This document shows, in pieces, positions 24,901 through 32,795 of a stretch of 64,000 nucleotides of DNA. The DNA comes from Sphaerisporangium sp040683095 (GTDB lineage Bacteria > Actinomycetota > Actinomycetes > Streptosporangiales > Streptosporangiaceae), in assembly GCF_040683095.1 (NCBI RefSeq), contig NZ_JBFBCI010000039.1:21673-85672 (forward strand). The letters run 5' to 3'. Position 1 is the first letter of the stretch. The number at the start of each line of letters is the position of its first letter. The position numbers and the translations under genes are program-made. The notes below the pieces were generated by a model. The model was not told the DNA's origin. It searched no databases and saw nothing but the letters and a program-made list of their open reading frames with translations.

Positions 24901-25680
24901 GATGGGGCCGTAGTTGGCGACCGAGGAGATGCGGTCGTTCCAGCCGATCCGGCCCAGGTCGGGTATGTCGATGCCCGGGGTGCCGTACAGCCTGATGCCG
25001 CCGTAGTTGATGTGCTCGTAGTAGAAGACCAGGCAGTTGGTCGCGCCGATCGAGCTGATGGTGTCGTTCCAGTCGGAGCCGGGCCAGGAGCCGTGCCTGA
25101 CCCGGGTCAGGTCGGGCCAGCCGAGCTTGGCGCCCAGCCAGAACCAGTCACCGCCGTAGAAGTGGTGCTCGAACATCTGCACCTCACCGATCGTGGGCGG
25201 CCGAGGGCCGGCGCGCATGTCGTCGGGCGTGGCGGTGCGTGTGCTCGACCGGCCGATCGCCTTGGCCGCCCATATCGCCGTGCGCAGCGGCCGGTCGTCG
25301 GTGAAGGCCAGGATGCGATCGGTGGAACCGTCGGCCACGAAGGTCAGCACCTGACCGTCGAAGCGCGTGACGTCCGCCGGGTCGTACTCGACGCCGTCGA
25401 TGACCACGGCCACCTGCGGCACCCGGTGCGACAGGAGCGCGGACGGCGGGTCGGCGTCCACCGGAACGGGCGCGAGAAGGCGGGTGGAGTCGAGGGGCTC
25501 GGGCTCGGCGGGTGGCGGCACCGCCAGGGCGTGCTGGACCAGGGACTCCAGCGTGGTGATGCCCGCCTCGCGCAGGACGGCCAGGACGTCGTCCTCGTTC
25601 AGCCCGCCGACGTTCCCGGAGAACCGCAGAAGCCTATCGACGCCTCGCCGGGTCTCGACGCTGAGCTGATCACTTGACAT
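24892..25680 (-). CDS. Protein with C-terminal beta/gamma-crystallin-like calcium-binding domain
   Basis: 262 residues from the ATG at 25680, preceded by GGAG; the upstream frame is not supported. Residues about 1-55 look helical (SVETRRGVDRLLRF, NEDDVLAVLREAG). Residues about 85-140 are a small beta-rich domain. Residues about 165-262 resemble a beta/gamma-crystallin Greek-key pair. Two copies of the calcium motif N/D-N/D-x-x-S/T-S are present: NDTISS at 205-210 and NDRISS at 248-253. EHINYGGIRLY is a typical crystallin strand. There is no signal peptide, so its location is uncertain. Calcium binding is an inference from the motifs; function is unknown. Confidence 0.75.
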   Translation of the reverse strand: MSSDQLSVETRRGVDRLLRFSGNVGGLNEDDVLAVLREAGITTLESLVQHALAVPPPAEPEPLDSTRLLAPVPVDADPPSALLSHRVPQVAVVIDGVEYDPADVTRFDGQVLTFVADGSTDRILAFTDDRPLRTAIWAAKAIGRSSTRTATPDDMRAGPRPPTIGEVQMFEHHFYGGDWFWLGAKLGWPDLTRVRHGSWPGSDWNDTISSIGATNCLVFYYEHINYGGIRLYGTPGIDIPDLGRIGWNDRISSVANYGPIGG

Positions 25681-25796
25681 GGGTGTGTCTCCGTTCGAGG
25701 GGGGTACTCGAGAGACGCCCACCATGGTCGGAGGGCCGCGACCAAGCATATCCGAAACGTAGTCGACCGACCACATTCAGTTAGAGTCGTCTGCGA

Positions 25797-25814
25797 GCCT
25801 CCTTATCCGGAGGC
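25797..25814. terminator. Short hairpin downstream of hisG
   Basis: GCCTCC/GGAGGC with a six-base loop, about 165 bases past the hisG stop, in the stretch before the divergent crystallin-like gene. A weak terminator candidate for hisEG. Confidence 0.35.
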
Positions 25815-25914
25815 GTTGCGGAACCTGGGTGAAGCGCCGGGAGCCGCGCCTGTGGGCCTTTCACTGCTGCACCGTAGGCAGCGACTGCTGCCACCGCCGA
25901 TTTCCGCAGCCCGC

Positions 25915-25989
25915 GGGCTCAGGGACCGCGGGCTCGGATACGGCGGCGTCAGATACGGCGGGCTCAGATACGGCGGGCTCAGATGCGGC
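25915..25989. repeat. Five tandem 15-bp units at the 3' end of hisG
   Basis: Units of the form GGGCTCAGATACGGC, two of them nearly identical and the others with one to five changes. The last unit (25975-25989) contains the final codons and TGA of hisG. Because the unit is 15 bases, four of the five carry the same TGA or a one-base variant in the hisG frame. Read-through would add only short repeated tails. It looks like tandem duplication of the gene's last codons. Confidence 0.85.
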
Positions 25990-26824
25990 AGGCGAAGATG
26001 GCCGTGGCGAGGACGGCCTTGGCGCCGATCTCCGAGAGCCGGTCCATGACCTGCTGGTGGCCCTTGCGCGGGACCATCGCGCGGACCGCGACCCAGCCCT
26101 CGCGGTGCAGCGGCGAGACCGTGGGCCCCTCCATGCCGGGGGTGATCGCGATGGCCTCGTCGATGCGCTCGGCCCGGATGTCGTAGTCGATCATGACGTA
26201 GTCGCGGGCGACGATGACGCCCTGCAGCCGCCGGACGAGCTGGCGGACGCCGTTGGTCTCCTCGGCGCCGACCTGCTTGATCAGCACGGCCTGGGAGTGG
26301 GCGATCGGGTCGCCGAAGACCTCCAGGCCGACGTTGCGCAGGGTGGTGCCGGTCTCGACGACGTCGGCCACGGCGTCGGCGACCCCGAGGCGGATCGCGG
26401 TCTCGACCGCGCCGTCCAGCTTGATCACCCGGGCCTCGACGCCGACATCGGCGAGGTGCTTGCCGAGCAGCCCGGCGTAGGAGGTGGCCACGCGCATGCC
26501 CTCCAGGTCCTTGACCGAGGAGAACGCGCCGGCCTTGGCGGCGAAGCGGAAGGTGGAGACGCCGAACCCGAGCGGCATGACCTCCTCGGCAGGGGCGCCG
26601 GAGTCGAAGAGCATGTCCAGGCCGGTGATGCCGGCGTCGAGCGTGCCCTCGCCGACGTAGACGGCGATGTCGCGGGGGCGCAGGAAGAACAGCTCGCAGC
26701 CGTTGTCGGGGTCGACGACGACGAGTTCCTTGGAATCCCTGCGGGGGCGGTAGCCCGCCTCCTTGAGGATGGTCTGGGCGGCCTCGGTGAGGACGCCCTT
26801 GTTCGGTACGGCTATGCGCAGCAT
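25979..26824 (-). CDS. hisG: ATP phosphoribosyltransferase, long form
   Basis: First committed step of histidine synthesis: ATP plus PRPP to phosphoribosyl-ATP. 281 residues fit the long, self-regulated form. Residues about 1-210 are the catalytic domain (MLRIAVPNKGVLTEAAQTIL, ITGLDMLFD, and the PRPP loop ADAVADVVETGTTLRN). Residues about 210-281 are the ACT-like domain that binds histidine for feedback inhibition (EAIAITPGMEGPTVSPL). It lies 66 bases downstream of hisE on the same strand. Its 3' end forms a 15-bp tandem repeat, and a decayed copy of its C-terminal part lies 1.2 kb away. Confidence 0.96.
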   Translation of the reverse strand: MLRIAVPNKGVLTEAAQTILKEAGYRPRRDSKELVVVDPDNGCELFFLRPRDIAVYVGEGTLDAGITGLDMLFDSGAPAEEVMPLGFGVSTFRFAAKAGAFSSVKDLEGMRVATSYAGLLGKHLADVGVEARVIKLDGAVETAIRLGVADAVADVVETGTTLRNVGLEVFGDPIAHSQAVLIKQVGAEETNGVRQLVRRLQGVIVARDYVMIDYDIRAERIDEAIAITPGMEGPTVSPLHREGWVAVRAMVPRKGHQQVMDRLSEIGAKAVLATAIFACRI

Positions 26825-26890
26825 GGCTTACGGAGATTCCTTCGGATCGGAGAGACGAGGCCGGTCGGCGAAGGCCGGGAGGGACCCGGC

Positions 26891-27154
26891 CTAGAGATGC
26901 TTGTAGACCTCGTCGAGCCCGATGCCCCGGGCGATCATCAGGACCTGCACGTGGTAGAGGAGCTGGGAGATCTCTTCGGCCGCGCGCTCGGCGGACTCGT
27001 GCTCGGCCGCCATCCAGCTCTCGGCGGCCTCCTCCACGACCTTCTTGCCGATGGCGTGGACACCGGCGTCCAGCGCCGCGACGGTGCCCGACCCCGCGGG
27101 GCGGGTGCGCGCCTTGTCCGACAGCTCGGCGAACAGCTCTTCGAAGGTCTTCAT
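26891..27154 (-). CDS. hisE: Phosphoribosyl-ATP pyrophosphatase
   Basis: Second step of histidine synthesis, converting phosphoribosyl-ATP to phosphoribosyl-AMP. 87 residues from the ATG at 27154 (MKTFEELFAELSDKA), the normal size for the family; the longer frame adds a non-family tail. The all-helical MazG-like motif with acidic metal ligands is visible (KKVVEEAAESWMAAEHES, then AAEEISQLLYHVQVLM). It is followed by hisG as an operon pair, the usual actinobacterial order. Confidence 0.95.
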   Translation of the reverse strand: MKTFEELFAELSDKARTRPAGSGTVAALDAGVHAIGKKVVEEAAESWMAAEHESAERAAEEISQLLYHVQVLMIARGIGLDEVYKHL

Positions 27155-27531
27155 GATCTCTCTCACGTCGGGGTGCCTGCTCGTCAAGAGTAGTCGTCCG
27201 CCGCTGGAAGACGTGTCAGGCTCTCACCTGGCGAGATCGCGTCACGGTTCCCGGGCGTGCCGGGACGTCCCCGCGGCCCGGCACCGGGGGGCGCGCCGGG
27301 ACGCGGGGAACCCTGTCACCCCGTCCGCCCGGGACCACCGGGGCGCCGCGGTGTCGGCGTCACCGCGGCGCGTCCGGGACAGCGATGCCCGGGGCCGGAC
27401 GGGGCGCGGAGACGGGGCCGGTCGGCGTCGCGGTCCCGCCTCACGTTCTCCATGCCTTATGGCCTTCTACGGCCTTTGCCGACTCGTAGGGGAAATGCGT
27501 GGCGTGTCCCTGAATGGATCAACCGTTTGCC
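27155..27531. other. Intergenic region with terminator hairpins upstream of hisE
   Basis: 377 bases without a supportable gene. Two perfect hairpins lie past the ThuA-type gene, which is transcribed leftward: 27344-27370 (CGCCGCGGTG/CACCGCGGCG, seven-base loop) and 27257-27284 (GTGCCGGG/CCCGGCAC). The hisE promoter must lie between these and 27154, but no clear promoter boxes can be named. The usual riboflavin genes next to hisE in many actinomycetes are absent here. Confidence 0.5.
27344..27370. terminator. Intrinsic terminator of the ThuA-type gene
   Basis: A perfect 10-base-pair stem and a seven-base loop, about 160 bases past the stop at 27532. Confidence 0.6.
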
Positions 27532-29241
27532 TTACGGCAGCACCCACTTCTGGTTGGGGATGCCGGCGACGCAGTCCCAGATATGGATCTGGGTGCCGTC
27601 GGCGGAGTTGTTGCCGGCGACGTCCAGGCACTTGCCGGACTGCGGGTTGCGCACCGTGCCGTCGCCCTGCGGCGCCCAGTTCTGCGCGCCGGTGTCGTTG
27701 CAGGTCCACAGCTGCACCTTGGTGCCGTTGGCGGTGCCGGCGTTGCTGACGTCCAGGCACTTGCCGAGCGCCCTGATCGTCTGGCCGTTGCCCGTGGTCC
27801 ACTGCTGTGCCCCGGTGCCGTTGCAGGTGTAGAGCTGCACCTTGGTGCCGTCGGCGGTGCCGGCGTTGCTGACGTCCAGGCACTTGCCCGCCAGGCCCTT
27901 GATCGGACCGGTGCGGGTGGTGGGGGGCGCGCCGAGCTCCTTGATGCGGATGTTGCGGAACGAGACGTCGTCGCCGTCGCCGTGGTTCTGGAGGCCGATG
28001 TGGCCCTGGCGCAGGCTGCGGACGGGGTCGGTGTTGGTGAAGTCGTTGATCTTGGTGCCGTTCAGGAAGATCTGCACGCGCTCGCCCTCGACCAGCAGCT
28101 CGTAGGTGTTCCACTCGCCGGGCGGGTTGAGCGCGGCGTCGCGGGCGGCGACGTCGGCGGACTTGAACCCGTAGACCGAGCCGGTCGTCTTGTCGGGGGC
28201 GTCGGTGGCGTCGATCTGGATCTCGTAGCCGTTGTTCACCGCCGACCACGGGTCGCTGCTGGCCGGGAAGCCGATGAACACGCCGGAGTTGTCGTCGCCC
28301 GGCATCTTCCAGTCGAGCTTCAGGGAGTAGGAGCCGAACTCCTTGGCCGAGTACCACAGCATGCCGAGGCCGCCGAAGGAGGTCAGGGCGCCGTCGGCGT
28401 TGGTGAACCCGCCGGGCCCGGCCTGCGACCAGCCGGTGGTCGATCCGTTGTACAGCGTGGTGTAGCCGGACTCGGGACGGCAGTCCGCCTTGGTCTTGCC
28501 CGCCGCGTAGCGGATGCCGCCGAGCAGGTGGGCCCGGAAGGGGGCCTCGGAGAAGGAGGCGATGGTGTGGCCGCCGCCGGTGTAGAACGAGCGCCCGCCG
28601 CCGTAGGTCTTGCACCACGCCGTCGGGTGGTCGGCGCCCATGGTGCCGCCGGTGTAGGAGCCCTCGTCCAGGGTGGCCAGCACGCGGGCCGAGGCGCGGG
28701 GGTTGGTCTGGTAGTTGTACCACTCGTCGGTGCGGGTCCAGGTCGCCGGCAGCGAGGCGGTGGCGGCGTGCGCGCGGTCCACGACCCGGACGCCGGCCTG
28801 CTGGATGGCCGGGTGGGACGAGAACCAGGCGCCGACGAGCTGGCCGTAGAACGGCCAGTCGTACTCGGTGTCGGCGGCGGCGTGGACGCCCACGTACCCC
28901 TTGCCCGAGGCGATGTAGGACTCGAAGGCCGTCTGCTGGGCGGCGTTCAGCACGTCGCCGGTGGTGCTCAGGAAGATCACGGCCGCGTACTGGGCGAGGT
29001 TGCCGGTGGTGAACGCGGCGGCGTCCTCGGTCGCGTCGACGGTGAAGTTATTGGCCGCGCCGAGGTCGCGGACGGCCTGGATCCCCGCGGGGATCGAGTC
29101 GTGCCGGAATCCGGCGGTCTTGGCGAACACGAGCACCTTGTAGGGGGTGTCGGCCGCCATCGCCTGGCCCGTGCCGGCGCAGACCATGGCGGTGACGATG
29201 GCCGCCACCATGACCAGAGCGCGGCGCAGATGGTGTCTCAA
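27532..29241 (-). CDS. Secreted ThuA - DUF1080 - ricin B-lectin (CBM13) protein
   Basis: Extracellular carbohydrate-acting protein of 569 residues. The start is TTG 29241 after GGAGGG; it begins a proper signal peptide (LRHHLRRALVMVAAIVTA to AMAAD), which the later in-frame ATG would truncate. ThuA domain about 33-260 (KVLVFAKTAGFRHDSIP, YVGVHAAADTEYDWPFY). DUF1080, a laminin-G-like 3-keto-disaccharide hydrolase-type domain, about 265-440 (FTLYNG-like opening, GEWNTYELLVEGERVQIFLN, HIGLQNHGDGDDVSFRNIRI). Three QxW-type ricin repeats at about 445-569, each with KCLDV. ThuA and DUF1080 proteins are linked to 3-keto-sugar metabolism. Transcription is separate from the upstream dehydrogenase, whose terminator intervenes. 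Confidence 0.88.
   Translation of the reverse strand: MRHHLRRALVMVAAIVTAMVCAGTGQAMAADTPYKVLVFAKTAGFRHDSIPAGIQAVRDLGAANNFTVDATEDAAAFTTGNLAQYAAVIFLSTTGDVLNAAQQTAFESYIASGKGYVGVHAAADTEYDWPFYGQLVGAWFSSHPAIQQAGVRVVDRAHAATASLPATWTRTDEWYNYQTNPRASARVLATLDEGSYTGGTMGADHPTAWCKTYGGGRSFYTGGGHTIASFSEAPFRAHLLGGIRYAAGKTKADCRPESGYTTLYNGSTTGWSQAGPGGFTNADGALTSFGGLGMLWYSAKEFGSYSLKLDWKMPGDDNSGVFIGFPASSDPWSAVNNGYEIQIDATDAPDKTTGSVYGFKSADVAARDAALNPPGEWNTYELLVEGERVQIFLNGTKINDFTNTDPVRSLRQGHIGLQNHGDGDDVSFRNIRIKELGAPPTTRTGPIKGLAGKCLDVSNAGTADGTKVQLYTCNGTGAQQWTTGNGQTIRALGKCLDVSNAGTANGTKVQLWTCNDTGAQNWAPQGDGTVRNPQSGKCLDVAGNNSADGTQIHIWDCVAGIPNQKWVLP
27538..27908. repeat. Near-duplicate lectin-coding DNA, copy 1
   Basis: Encodes the ricin B-lectin module of the ThuA-type protein. 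It is strongly similar at DNA level to 29384-29757, including long identical blocks and matched order of three KCLDV repeats. This suggests duplication or gene conversion between the two adjacent genes. Confidence 0.75.
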
Positions 29242-29335
29242 CTTGCTCCCTCCTTGTCCTGAGTGCCGAGTCGATGCCGTTGAGCGCTCCCGTGCCGGGA
29301 GCACTCCACCGGCGGCCCTCCCGGGCCGGTCGCAA

Positions 29336-29361
29336 ACGGGGCGGCGCGAGGGCCGCCCCGT
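29336..29361. terminator. Terminator of the sugar dehydrogenase gene
   Basis: A perfect 10-base-pair stem ACGGGGCGGC/GCCGCCCCGT with a six-base loop, 17 bases past the stop codon of the minus-strand gene. Confidence 0.75.
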
Positions 29362-29377
29362 CAGCAGACGCGACCGG

Positions 29378-32266
29378 TCAGGGCAGGGTCCACTTCTGGT
29401 TGGCGGCGCCGGCGACGCAGTCCCAGATCTGGACCTGGGTGCCGTCGGCGGAGTTGTTACCGGCGACGTCCAGGCACTTGGCGGACTGCGGGTTGCGGAG
29501 CGTGCCGTCGCTCTGCGCCGCCCAGTTCTGCGCTCCGGTGCCGTTGCAGGTGTAGAGCTGCGCCTTGGTGCCGTTGGCGGTCGCTCCACCGGCCACGTCC
29601 AGGCACTTGCCGAGCGCCCGGAGGGTCTGGCCGTTCACCGCCCAGTTCTGCGCGCCCGTGCCGTTGCAGGTGTAGAGCTGCACCTTGGTGCCGTCAGCGG
29701 TGTCGGCGTTGCTGACGTCCAGGCACTTGCCCGCCAGGCCCTTCACCGGGCCGTTGCGGGCGGGGGCGCCGGTCGCGAAGGTGAAGGAATCGACGTCGTA
29801 CAGCGCTCCCGCCCCGCCCTTGAACACCAGGTAGAGCGTGGTGGCACCCGCCGGCCCCGGGTTCAGGGGGGCGGTGACGTCGCGGAAGGTCTCCCACCCG
29901 CCGGTCACCGGCACCGTCACGGCGCCGAGCAGGGTGCCCGTGGCCGACCCGGCCCGCACCTCCAGCGTGCCGCCGGCGCCGGCCGAGGAGACGCGCGCGG
30001 TGAAGGAGGTGACGCCGGAGAGCAGGTAGGGCTGGAAGGCGATCCAGTCGCCGTTTTCGATGTCGCCCACCGTCTTGCCGCCCTCGGCGCCCGCGTGGTT
30101 GATCGGGTTGACGCCGGAGGAGGACGAGTAGTGCTCGGCCTGGCGGTGCCTGGGCTGCAGCGTCACCTGGGCCGTGCCCTTCAGGCCGCCGGGGTCGGTG
30201 TACTCGGCGACCAGGACGCCGAAGGTGTTGGCGTCGGTGGCGTGCTCGCCGTCGACCGCGGTGGTGATCGTGCCCGAGCAGCCGGTCTTCGAGGTCATGG
30301 CGTGCGCGTGGCTGTCGTGGCCGAGCAGGTAGTTCATGGTGACCTTGGCGCAGTCCACCGTCCCGCCGTCGGGGTCGGTGACGCTGATGCCGTAGGAGAC
30401 GGTGTCGCCGAAGGTGAACGGCTGCCCGTCCCCGGGCGAGGTGATCGTCACCTGCGGGGCCGTGTTGCCGACCGTGATGATCGCGTTCGCCGATCCCGTC
30501 GCCCCCTGCGGGTCCCTGACCGTCAGCGTGGCGGTGTAGGTGCCGTTGGCGGTGTAGGTGTGGGAGGGGTTGGCGGCGGTGGAGGTGCCGCCGTCGCCGA
30601 ACGTCCACGCGTACGTCAGCGCGCCGCCCTCGGGGTCGGAGCTGCCGGCGGAGGAGAAGGCCACCGTCAGCGGCGCCAGGCCGGAGGTCGGGGCGGCGCT
30701 CGCCCGCGCGGTCGGCGCCCGGTTGCCGGTGCCGATGTGCTCGATGCGGTACAGCGCCGAGTTGGCGTCGCCGCCGAAGTACCCAGTGCCGTAGTCCAGG
30801 ACGTACAGCGCGCCGTCGGGGCCGAAGGCCTGGTCCATGACCTGCTTGCCGGTGAACGGGACCGAGGTGATCGCGCCGCGGGCGCCGCCCGGGCCGACTT
30901 CGATGGCCTTGATCCAGCCCCGCCCGAACTCACCGGCGAAGAACACCCCGTCCAGTTCCTGCGGGAACTTCACCGGCGAGGTGGAAGAGGCGTCGTAGCG
31001 GTAGACGGGGCCGCCCATGGGCGACTCGGAGCCGCCGCCGAACTCCGGCGGGGAGCCGGCGTCGCCGCCGTACCGGATCCAGGCGGGCTGGGCGGCGGGG
31101 AGCGTGGGCCGCCCGGTGTTGCGGAAGGAGTTGTTCGCCGGGCCGCCGGCGCAGTTGTACTTCGCGCCGTTGACGCCGGTGGCGAAGTCGTACTCGGCGT
31201 AGGTCTCGGCGGCGGTGTTGGTCCCGGTGCAGTACGGCCAGCCGAAGAAGCCGGGGCCGGTGATCCGGTTGAACTCGACCTGGCCGCTCGGGCCGCGCGC
31301 CGAACTGGTCCCGGAGTCGGGGCCGTAGTCGCCGAGGTAGACGACGCCGGTGGCCTTGTCCACGCTCATGCGGAACGGGTTGCGAAAGCCCATGGCGTAG
31401 ATCTCGGGGCGGGTGTTCGCGGTGCCGGGGGCGAACATGTTGCCGGCCGGGATGGAGTACGTGCCGTTGTCGTTCACCTTGACGCGCAGCACCTTGCCGC
31501 GCAGGTCGTTGGTGTTGGCGGAGGTCCGCTGCGCGTCGAAGACGGGGTTGCGGTCGGCGCGCTCGTCGATGGGGCTGTACCCGTCGGAGGAGAAGGGGTT
31601 GGTGTCGTCGCCCGTGCTCAGGTAGAGGTTGCCCGCGGCGTCGAAGTCGATGTCCCCGCCGACGTGGCAGCACATGCCCCGATCGGCGGGCACGTCGAGG
31701 ACCTTCACCTCGCTGCCGGCCTGGAGCTTCCAGTCGGCGGTGAGGGTGAACCGGGAGAGCCGGTTGACGCCCTGCCAGGCCGTCCAGTTCGTTCCGTTCG
31801 CCGGGGCGTCGCCCGCGGGGGTGGACAGCGGGGGCGCGTAGTACAGGTAGATCCGGCGGTTGGTGGCGAAGCCGGGGTCGACGCCGACGCCCTGGAGCCC
31901 CTCCTCGTCGTGGGTGTAGACGGGGAGCGTGCCGACCACGGATGTCGTGCCGGCGGCGTCGGTGCGCCGTAGTGTGCCGTCGCGGGCGGTGTGCAGCACC
32001 GAGCGGTCCGGCAGGACGGCCAGCGACATGGGCTCGCCGACCTCGGCCACGCCCTTGGCCATCGTGACCTGCTGGAACGCCGCGGGGTTGACGGGCACCG
32101 CGGCGGCCGGGGACGCCCCGGCGACCAGCGCGCCCGCCGCCACGAGCAGAGAGGCCGCCGCCGCCCTGGCCCCGCGGGTGAGGCGCCACGCGAGGCGCCC
32201 CGATGGGGCGCGGCCGGGCGCGCCCGCGCCCATCGGCGCGCGCCGGTGTGGAATCGCCGTTGACAT
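29378..32266 (-). CDS. Secreted PQQ-type sugar/sorbosone dehydrogenase with PKD, CBM6 and ricin B-lectin domains
   Basis: Extracellular oxidation of sugars bound to a polysaccharide surface. 962 residues from the ATG at 32266, preceded by AAGGAG. Signal peptide about 1-52. Six-bladed GSDH beta-propeller about 60-520 (LAVLPDRSVLHTARDG, YLYYAPP, CCHVGGDIDFDAAGNLYLST, GDYGPDSGT, DQAFGPDGALYVLDYG). PKD domain about 530-615 (TYAWTFGDGGTST). A linker precedes CBM6 at about 705-835 (AEHYSSSSGVN, GDWIAFQPYLL). Ricin repeats fill 845-962. The frame upstream of 32266 is not coding-like. Its C-terminal DNA is near-identical to that of the downstream ThuA-type gene. Confidence 0.9.
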   Translation of the reverse strand: MSTAIPHRRAPMGAGAPGRAPSGRLAWRLTRGARAAAASLLVAAGALVAGASPAAAVPVNPAAFQQVTMAKGVAEVGEPMSLAVLPDRSVLHTARDGTLRRTDAAGTTSVVGTLPVYTHDEEGLQGVGVDPGFATNRRIYLYYAPPLSTPAGDAPANGTNWTAWQGVNRLSRFTLTADWKLQAGSEVKVLDVPADRGMCCHVGGDIDFDAAGNLYLSTGDDTNPFSSDGYSPIDERADRNPVFDAQRTSANTNDLRGKVLRVKVNDNGTYSIPAGNMFAPGTANTRPEIYAMGFRNPFRMSVDKATGVVYLGDYGPDSGTSSARGPSGQVEFNRITGPGFFGWPYCTGTNTAAETYAEYDFATGVNGAKYNCAGGPANNSFRNTGRPTLPAAQPAWIRYGGDAGSPPEFGGGSESPMGGPVYRYDASSTSPVKFPQELDGVFFAGEFGRGWIKAIEVGPGGARGAITSVPFTGKQVMDQAFGPDGALYVLDYGTGYFGGDANSALYRIEHIGTGNRAPTARASAAPTSGLAPLTVAFSSAGSSDPEGGALTYAWTFGDGGTSTAANPSHTYTANGTYTATLTVRDPQGATGSANAIITVGNTAPQVTITSPGDGQPFTFGDTVSYGISVTDPDGGTVDCAKVTMNYLLGHDSHAHAMTSKTGCSGTITTAVDGEHATDANTFGVLVAEYTDPGGLKGTAQVTLQPRHRQAEHYSSSSGVNPINHAGAEGGKTVGDIENGDWIAFQPYLLSGVTSFTARVSSAGAGGTLEVRAGSATGTLLGAVTVPVTGGWETFRDVTAPLNPGPAGATTLYLVFKGGAGALYDVDSFTFATGAPARNGPVKGLAGKCLDVSNADTADGTKVQLYTCNGTGAQNWAVNGQTLRALGKCLDVAGGATANGTKAQLYTCNGTGAQNWAAQSDGTLRNPQSAKCLDVAGNNSADGTQVQIWDCVAGAANQKWTLP
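29384..29757. repeat. Near-duplicate lectin-coding DNA, copy 2
   Basis: Encodes the ricin B-lectin module of the sugar dehydrogenase, paired with the copy at 27538-27908 in direct orientation 1.85 kb away. Recombination between them would delete most of the ThuA-type gene and fuse the dehydrogenase to the other lectin. Confidence 0.75.
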
Positions 32267-32795
32267 GCTCAATGTCTCCTTCCCTGGCCGATGTCTCGCC
32301 AGGCAAGGCGCGCCGCCCCCGCGCCTTGGGCACAGGTGCGTGCCCGGTCCTGTTTCCCGGAGGTTACGAACCGCACCTTCGGGGCTATTGGCCGCGACTC
32401 TAGATTCTTTCGATCGACCCGTCCAGCCTTTAGATCGGTAAATCGTAACTTTCGCTGATATGGGCGGAAGTTTGCGCGCGCTCGCCCCCGAGAAAGGTGA
32501 CGGGCCGCCGGGAACCCCGTCGGCGCCGAGGATTCCGGCCATCCGAAACACGGCCGACAAACACCTCGATATGCCCAAGCGACCCAAAAGTCGATTTGTC
32601 CTGACATTCAGTCACAAAACTCCGGACATCCGTCCGGCGTGGCACACAAACCCGGTGGTCAGACGGCCCGGTGCCACGATCGCAAGCCACTCGACCCTCA
32701 CCGGATCCGGTGTGTTCATGTCCGGTTAAGCGCCTTTTGCCATGGTTCCTCAGTAGCCGGACCAAGATCGATCCGGCGGGATGGAAAGGCAACAC
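32267..32795. promoter_or_regulatory. Large divergent promoter region between the sugar dehydrogenase and PHP-domain genes
   Basis: 529 bases with no credible gene and lower GC than its surroundings. A near-palindrome CGAAAGTTACG on the minus strand (32444-32454) has the shape of LacI-family sugar operators (CGAAA, centre, TTTCG with one mismatch) and lies about 180 bases before the dehydrogenase start. The PHP-gene side is AT-richer near 32600-32740. Individual promoters cannot be assigned with confidence. Confidence 0.45.

Noticed and set aside
29282..29302. CebR-like operator upstream of the ThuA-type gene
   Set aside because: Only GAGCGCTCCC matches; four of fourteen positions differ, and the site overlaps a small hairpin, so it is not called.
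29147..31972. 941-codon plus-strand frame opposite the sugar dehydrogenase
   Set aside because: Antisense shadow of a real minus-strand gene with typical Val/Gly/Arg/Asp composition; the opposite strand has a complete domain architecture.
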